A DNA stretch of 64,000 nt from Pseudomonas azotoformans (lineage in GTDB: Bacteria; Pseudomonadota; Gammaproteobacteria; Pseudomonadales; Pseudomonadaceae), in assembly GCF_001579805.1 (NCBI RefSeq), contig NZ_CP014546.1, positions 1,302,001 to 1,366,000 of the forward strand, written 5' to 3'. The notes under the pieces were generated by a model. It did no database searches and was not told the DNA's origin. It saw only the letters and a program-made list of their open reading frames with translations. Below, piece by piece: positions 58,075 through 64,000 of this stretch. Made by a program: the position numbers and the translations under genes. Each line of letters opens with the position of its first letter. Position 1 is the first letter of the stretch.

Positions 58075-58080
58075 AGTATA
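58075..58080 (-). promoter_or_regulatory. Candidate purEK -10 element
   Basis: Minus-strand TATACT with a weak -35 (GCTGTT, 17 bases upstream). Transcription from here would give a leader of about 110 bases that includes a GGCCGGT/ACCGGCC hairpin (58048-58064) and the terminator at 58000-58037. Confidence 0.4.
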
Positions 58081-58159
58081 CCGTAATAATCGAGATAAAC
58101 AGCCCCTTGGATGACCATCTGTCTAGCGGTGCAAACCGGCGGTTTTATTGACTCTGAGG

Positions 58160-59080
58160 TCAGCGATCCCCCGCCGGATTCTGCGCTGCTCCACCTTCCA
58201 GTTTTCGCCACAGCAACCGCACATTCGCCTTACGGACCAAGGCACAGCGATACAGGCGGATTTCCAGCGGCACATGCCATTGCGGCCCGCCGCACACCAC
58301 CAACTCACCTCGGGCCAACTCCGCCCGCACGCTCAGTTGCGGCACCCAGGCGATACCCAAGCCTTCCAGAGCCATGCTCTTGAGGCTGTCAGCCATGGCG
58401 GTTTCATACACCGTGGTAAAGCGCAGTGCACGTTGACGCAACAGCAAGTGCACGGAGCGGCCGAGAAAAGCACCCGCGCTGTAGGCCAAAAGCGGCACGC
58501 TGCCCTCGCCTTCCAGGTCAAACAACGGCTTGCCATCGGCATCCGCCGCACACACCGGGAGCATTTCGGTGTTGCCCAAGTGCAGGGAGGGGAAGATTTC
58601 CGAGTCCATCTGCATCGCCGCATCCGGGTCGTAGAATGCCAGCATCAAGTCGCAACCGCCCTCGCGCAGGGCATGCACCGCGTCGCCGACGTTGGTGGCG
58701 ACCAGCCGCGTGGCGATGTTCAGGCCTTCGTTGCGCAACTGTGCGATCCAGCGCGGGAAGAAGCCCAGCGCCAGGGAGTGCGCCGCCGCGACTTGCATGA
58801 CTTCGCCCTGCCCGCCTTCCAGGTGATGCAAATGGCGCAGCACTTCACCGAGCTGTTCGACCACCGTGCGCGCAGTCACCAGGAACAACTGCCCCGCCGC
58901 CGTGAGTTCCACCGGTGTGCGCGAGCGGTTGACCAGGGTCAGCCCCAACGCCGCTTCCAGGCTGCGGATCCGTCGGCTGAACGCCGGCTGGGTGACAAAG
59001 CGTCGCTCCGCCGCCTGGGAAAAGCTGCGGGTGGCCGCCAAGGCGCTGAAGTCTTCCAGCCATTTGCTCTCAAGGTTCAT
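58160..59080 (-). CDS. LysR-family transcription regulator
   Basis: 306 residues; N-terminal winged helix SFSQAAERRFVTQPAFSRRIRSLEAALGLTLVNRS, then a ligand domain. ATG 59080 begins MNLESKWLEDFSALA. It is divergent from aspA with about 180 bases between, the classic arrangement for control of the neighbour, so aspartate or asparagine catabolism is its probable target. Inference only for the target. Confidence 0.9.
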   Translation of the reverse strand: MNLESKWLEDFSALAATRSFSQAAERRFVTQPAFSRRIRSLEAALGLTLVNRSRTPVELTAAGQLFLVTARTVVEQLGEVLRHLHHLEGGQGEVMQVAAAHSLALGFFPRWIAQLRNEGLNIATRLVATNVGDAVHALREGGCDLMLAFYDPDAAMQMDSEIFPSLHLGNTEMLPVCAADADGKPLFDLEGEGSVPLLAYSAGAFLGRSVHLLLRQRALRFTTVYETAMADSLKSMALEGLGIAWVPQLSVRAELARGELVVCGGPQWHVPLEIRLYRCALVRKANVRLLWRKLEGGAAQNPAGDR

Positions 59081-59262
59081 CACTTCCTCCCACGGGTACG
59101 CACCATTTTGGCACACACGCCCGTCATCATAGCCGGGTCACACCTGCATTATGCCGTTTGCGCATAGGCCAGTGTTTAACAGCATTGGCCCAAAAACTTC
59201 CACAAGCCTAGCATTCGCAGCGTTCCGGCCAGTTCCGGGTCCCTATCGAGATGATTTCCGTC

Positions 59263-60687
<1,425 letters not shown>

Positions 60688-61067
60688 GCGTTTGTTGCAC
60701 CGCTCACCAGGTTGAGGGACTAGACACCTCTCACCTTTTGAGGGCCTGAAGGCTCGTTCTTCAGGCCCTTTTTTTTGCCTCAAGGTTGTGAAATGACGCC
60801 CATAAAAAATCCAATATCGCCCTGCATGCCCACCTCAGTGCTGAAACCTTTAATCGCCCCGTGCAGACGGATCACGCGCTCCTAGGTATAGTGCCGCCCC
60901 TCTTCGCGTCTGCGGCCGTCGGTAACGAGGCCCGGATACAGCGCGAAACCGCATGAATAACAACCCGCAAAAGGATTGGGGTCGAACTGCCGCGCACTGC
61001 CTGGTGCCAAGCGGCGTGGTCGGACCGTCCTGCGTTTGCCATTAGAAAAATCAGCGAGGAACACTCC
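60688..61067. other. Intergenic region between aspA and the symporter
   Basis: 380 bases. Holds the aspA terminator (60741-60776), a -10-like TATAGT (60887-60892) and a G/C-rich leader of about 170 bases before the symporter ATG. The leader has possible hairpins (GCCGC/GCGGC) but I could not match it to a known riboswitch. Confidence 0.5.
60741..60776 (+). terminator. aspA terminator
   Basis: AGGGCCTGAAG/CTTCAGGCCCT stem followed by a run of eight or more T. Confidence 0.92.
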
Positions 61068-62513
61068 ATGCTCGAAGTCATCAACGACTTCCTCTCAGGG
61101 AAAGTACTGATCGTGCTCATTGTCGGGCTCGGCGGTTATTTCACGATTCGCTCGCGTTTCGTTCAACTGCGTCACTTTTTCCACATGTTCTCGGTGTTCA
61201 AAGACAGCCTGAAGAGCAGCTCCGACCAACTCAGCTCGTTCCAGGCGCTGATGCTCAGCCTGGCTGGCCGCGTGGGTGCCGGTAACATCGCCGGCGTCGG
61301 CATTGCCGTGACCCTGGGTGGCCCCGGTGCCGTGTTCTGGATGTGGGTCACCGCGCTGGTAGGCATGTCGTCGAGCTTCATCGAGTGCTCCCTCGGCCAG
61401 TTGTACAAGCGCACTGACGCAGAAGGCACCTACCGTGGTGGTCCGGCGTATTACATTCAGCACGGCTTGCAGAAGCGCTGGCTGGGTATGGTCATGGCCT
61501 TCCTGTTGCTGGTGACCTTCGGTTTTGCCTTCAACGGCCTGCAAGCCCACGCCGTGACCCACTCGCTGAACAACGCTTTCGGCCTGGACACCACCTACAC
61601 CGGCCTCGCGCTGGCTGTGCTGTTGGGCCTGGTGTTCATCGGCGGGATCAAGCGTATTGCGTCGATTGCCGACCTGCTGGTGCCAGTCAAGACCCTGGTC
61701 TACATCGCAGTGACCCTGTACGTGATCGTGCTGCAATTCGACCACGTGCCGGCCATGCTCGCGACCATCGTCAAGAGCGCCTTCGGCCTCGACCAAGCCT
61801 TCGGTGGCCTGGTGGGCAGTGCGATCATCATGGGCGTGAAGCGCGGCGTGTTCGCCAACGAAGCTGGTCTGGGCAGTGCGCCTAACGTGGCGGCGGTGGC
61901 TTCTGTAGAGCACCCGATTGCCCAGGGCGTGGTCCAGGCGTTCAGCGTGTTCCTCGACACCTTCGTGATCTGCACCTGTACCGCGCTGCTGATCCTGCTC
62001 TCCGGTTTCTACACCCCAGGCTTTGAAGGCGACGGCATTGCCCTGACCCAGAACTCCCTGGCCGCTGTAGTCGGTGACTGGGGCCGCATGTTCATCTCCG
62101 TGGCCCTGGCGTTGTTCGTGTTCACCTCGATCATGTACAACTACTACCTCGGCGAGAGCAACCTGCGCTTCCTGGTGGGCAACAACCGCAAGGTGCTGAT
62201 GGGCTACCGCGCGCTGGTGCTGGTGCTGATTTTCTGGGGTTCCATCGAGAACCTGAGCACCGTGTTCGCCTTCGCCGACATCACCATGACCCTGCTCGCG
62301 TTCGTCAACCTGTTCGCCCTGGCGTTCCTGTTCAAGATCGCCATGCGCATCCTGAACGACTACGACAACCAGCGCGCGGCAGGCATCAAGACGCCGGTGT
62401 TCGACTCCAGCCAGTTCCCTGACCTGGACCTGGACCGCAAGGCCTGGCCGGCCAATCCGGCAAAACCGGATGCAGCGCCATCCGCTGAACTGAACGCTCA
62501 AGCCCAGCGCTGA
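61068..62513 (+). CDS. Sodium:alanine/glycine symporter (AGCS family)
   Basis: 481 residues with about 11 membrane helices and the family signatures GAGNIAGVGIAVTLGGPGAVFWMW and GGPAYYIQHGL, plus FANEAGLGSAPN. It imports alanine, glycine or related amino acids with Na+. C-terminal tail is Pro/Ala rich. In context (aspA upstream, asparaginase downstream) it may feed the deamination route. GAGGAA site precedes the ATG. Confidence 0.92.
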   Translation: MLEVINDFLSGKVLIVLIVGLGGYFTIRSRFVQLRHFFHMFSVFKDSLKSSSDQLSSFQALMLSLAGRVGAGNIAGVGIAVTLGGPGAVFWMWVTALVGMSSSFIECSLGQLYKRTDAEGTYRGGPAYYIQHGLQKRWLGMVMAFLLLVTFGFAFNGLQAHAVTHSLNNAFGLDTTYTGLALAVLLGLVFIGGIKRIASIADLLVPVKTLVYIAVTLYVIVLQFDHVPAMLATIVKSAFGLDQAFGGLVGSAIIMGVKRGVFANEAGLGSAPNVAAVASVEHPIAQGVVQAFSVFLDTFVICTCTALLILLSGFYTPGFEGDGIALTQNSLAAVVGDWGRMFISVALALFVFTSIMYNYYLGESNLRFLVGNNRKVLMGYRALVLVLIFWGSIENLSTVFAFADITMTLLAFVNLFALAFLFKIAMRILNDYDNQRAAGIKTPVFDSSQFPDLDLDRKAWPANPAKPDAAPSAELNAQAQR

Positions 62514-62528
62514 GTGTAGGTAGATGAC

Positions 62529-62573
62529 ACGCCGCACGACCTTGGGCATGCTCGGGGCCGTGCGGCGTTTTTC
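62529..62573 (+). terminator. Terminator after the symporter gene
   Basis: ACGCCGCACG/CGTGCGGCGT stem with a 20-base loop, then TTTTT; lies between symporter and asparaginase. Confidence 0.85.
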
Positions 62574-62590
62574 GTTCAGGAGAAAATTCG

Positions 62591-63568
62591 ATGTCCCCAT
62601 CTAGCAACGTCATGGTGCTCTACACCGGCGGCACCATTGGCATGCAGGCCAGCGCCAATGGCCTGGCCCCGGCCTCCGGTTTCGAAGCGCGTATGCGTGA
62701 GCAGCTCGGCAATCAAGCGCTACCCGCCTGGCGCTTCCAGGAAATGGCCCCGCTGATCGACAGCGCCAACATGACTCCCGCCTACTGGCAGCGCCTGCGC
62801 ACCGCCGTGGTCGAGGCCGTTGATGAGGGCTGCGATGGCGTACTGATCCTGCACGGCACCGACACCCTGGCCTACAGCGCGGCGGCCATGAGCTTCCAGC
62901 TGCTGGGCCTGCTGGCGCCGGTGGTGTTCACCGGCTCCATGCTGCCAGCCGGCGTGCCCGACAGCGATGCCTGGGAAAACGTCAGTGGCGCGTTGCAGGC
63001 GTTGGGCGTAGGCCTGGCGCCGGGTGTGCACCTGTACTTCCACGGCGCAATGATGGCGCCCACCCGCTGCGCGAAAATCCGCAGCTTCGGCCGCAACCCG
63101 TTCGCGGCGTTGAACCGCCAGGGCGGCGCTGACCCTGTCGATGCCATTCCACACGCCCTGAATTACCGTCAGCCCAAAGCTCTGGCTTACGTCGGCGTGC
63201 TGCCGTTGGTGCCGGGCATCGGCGCGGCCCAACTGGACGCAGTGATCGGCAGCGGCATCCAGGCGCTGATCCTCGAATGCTTCGGCAGCGGCACCGGGCC
63301 GAGCGACAACCCGCAGTTCCTCGCCAGCCTGCAACACGCGCAGGACAACGGGATCGTGGTGGTGGCCATCACCCAGTGCCATGAAGGCGGCGTTGAGTTG
63401 GATGTCTACGAGGCCGGTAGCCGCCTGCGTGGCGTCGGTGTGTTGTCCGGTGGCGGCATGACCCGTGAAGCGGCATTCGGCAAGCTCAACGCACTGCTCG
63501 GCGCCGGGCTCGACAGCCAGGAAGTGCGCCGCCTGGTGGAACTGGACCTGTGCGGCGAACTGCGCTGA
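62591..63568 (+). CDS. L-asparaginase (cytoplasmic type, no signal peptide)
   Basis: 325 residues. N-terminal VLYTGGTIGM with the nucleophile Thr and the second motif ILHGTDTLAY; both catalytic Thr/Asp/Lys motifs present. No signal peptide, so cytoplasmic. Cuts asparagine to aspartate, which AspA then converts to fumarate. AGGAG precedes the start. Confidence 0.92.
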   Translation: MSPSSNVMVLYTGGTIGMQASANGLAPASGFEARMREQLGNQALPAWRFQEMAPLIDSANMTPAYWQRLRTAVVEAVDEGCDGVLILHGTDTLAYSAAAMSFQLLGLLAPVVFTGSMLPAGVPDSDAWENVSGALQALGVGLAPGVHLYFHGAMMAPTRCAKIRSFGRNPFAALNRQGGADPVDAIPHALNYRQPKALAYVGVLPLVPGIGAAQLDAVIGSGIQALILECFGSGTGPSDNPQFLASLQHAQDNGIVVVAITQCHEGGVELDVYEAGSRLRGVGVLSGGGMTREAAFGKLNALLGAGLDSQEVRRLVELDLCGELR

Positions 63569-63617
63569 ATAGCCGGCCTACATAAGCACCACCGCGCCTG
63601 GCATAGGGCTTTCTAGC

Positions 63618-63660
63618 ATGGCAACACCCCAGACCTCTCCTGGGGCTGTTGCCATTCTTT
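63618..63660 (+). terminator. Asparaginase-gene terminator
   Basis: ATGGCAACA-c-CCCAG/CTGGG-gc-TGTTGCCAT stem, then TTCTTT. Confidence 0.82.
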
Positions 63661-63678
63661 CGCCTGTCAGGACGCGCC

Positions 63679-64000
63679 ATGACCACACCCTCGTCAACCT
63701 ATTCCCACCAAACCCTCACCGATACGCTCGTCACGCAAATGTCCACCGGACCGGCGTTTCGCGAAGTGGCCGCCACGCTGCTGCGCGAGCAATTGAAGGA
63801 CTTGTACCCCACCCTCGACATCGACCCGAACGTGACCATGGTGGGCGCCCCGCTCTGGGGCATTGACGATGGCCACGTCGTACCCGTCGACCGCCACTAC
63901 CAGGCGCTTACCGATATCCTCGCGGCCCAGGCGGTGCTGGCAGTGCCCGCGCTGTATATCGAAGGTGAACACTTCCTGACCCAACTGCCGATCATTGAGC
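63679..64000 (+). CDS. N-terminal part of a second large toxin-like protein (partial, right edge)
   Basis: Open to the window end, 107 codons from ATG 63679. The segment MSTGPAFREVAATLLREQLKDLYPTLDIDP, then MVGAPLWGIDDGH, is the N-terminus I associate with giant DUF6543-like proteins of fluorescent pseudomonads. Cut by the window, so length and domains are unknown. Confidence 0.6.
   Translation, partial: MTTPSSTYSHQTLTDTLVTQMSTGPAFREVAATLLREQLKDLYPTLDIDPNVTMVGAPLWGIDDGHVVPVDRHYQALTDILAAQAVLAVPALYIEGEHFLTQLPIIE

Overview
The window reads as chromosome from a fluorescent-group Pseudomonas. It is GC-rich, densely coded and rich in short overlapping genes. Gene order matches two Pseudomonas blocks known from P. 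aeruginosa: an HSI-I-type type VI secretion (T6SS) cluster, and the rubredoxin-ubiCA-phoBR-phoU-pstBACS block followed by purEK-aspA. The assignment rests on remembered synteny and protein similarity, not on a search.

Left third (1-30003): a T6SS locus in two divergent arms around a 394-bp control region (10956-11349). The minus arm encodes the threonine-phosphorylation switch (PpkA kinase, cut by the window edge; PppA phosphatase; TagF; FHA protein) and the membrane complex (TssM, TssL, TssK, TssJ). The plus arm encodes baseplate, sheath and tube (TssA, B, C, Hcp, E, F, G), the ClpV ATPase and the VgrG spike. It then carries an effector cargo: an Eag-type chaperone (DUF1795), a 1470-residue PAAR/Rhs toxin with an AHH-type nuclease tip, and its probable immunity gene. 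Beyond lie two AT-rich orphan modules, each a truncated nuclease tip plus an apparently intact immunity gene, each preceded by a ~61-bp inverted-repeat element. tssC carries a one-base frameshift, and tagJ, usual in HSI-I clusters, is absent.

Middle (30091-47843): an HU protein, rubredoxin and its reductase, ubiC-ubiA, a small secreted protein, then the phosphate regulon: phoB-phoR, a CorC/HlyC-type membrane protein (also frameshifted by one base), an M23 peptidase, a response regulator, and phoU, pstB, pstA, pstC, pstS, plus an MFS transporter. Pho boxes with the same geometry (7-4-7, then 10 bp to a -10 element) precede phoB, pstC and pstS.

Right third (48276-64000): a thioesterase, a hexose-6-phosphate mutarotase-like protein, a 1874-residue toxin-like protein, a DUF3299 protein, a GlsB-type membrane protein, purE-purK, a LysR regulator divergent from aspA, a Na+/alanine-glycine symporter, an asparaginase, and the start of a second large toxin-like protein. 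The LysR-aspA-symporter-asparaginase block looks like an asparagine/aspartate uptake and deamination module.

The most notable points are the Rhs tip/immunity graveyard with its punctuating inverted repeat, and the two frameshifts in the same local sequence (CGGCC expanded by one C). Others are tagJ loss with a hairpin in its place, the near-leaderless pstC promoter geometry, and a terminator-like hairpin in the purEK leader.
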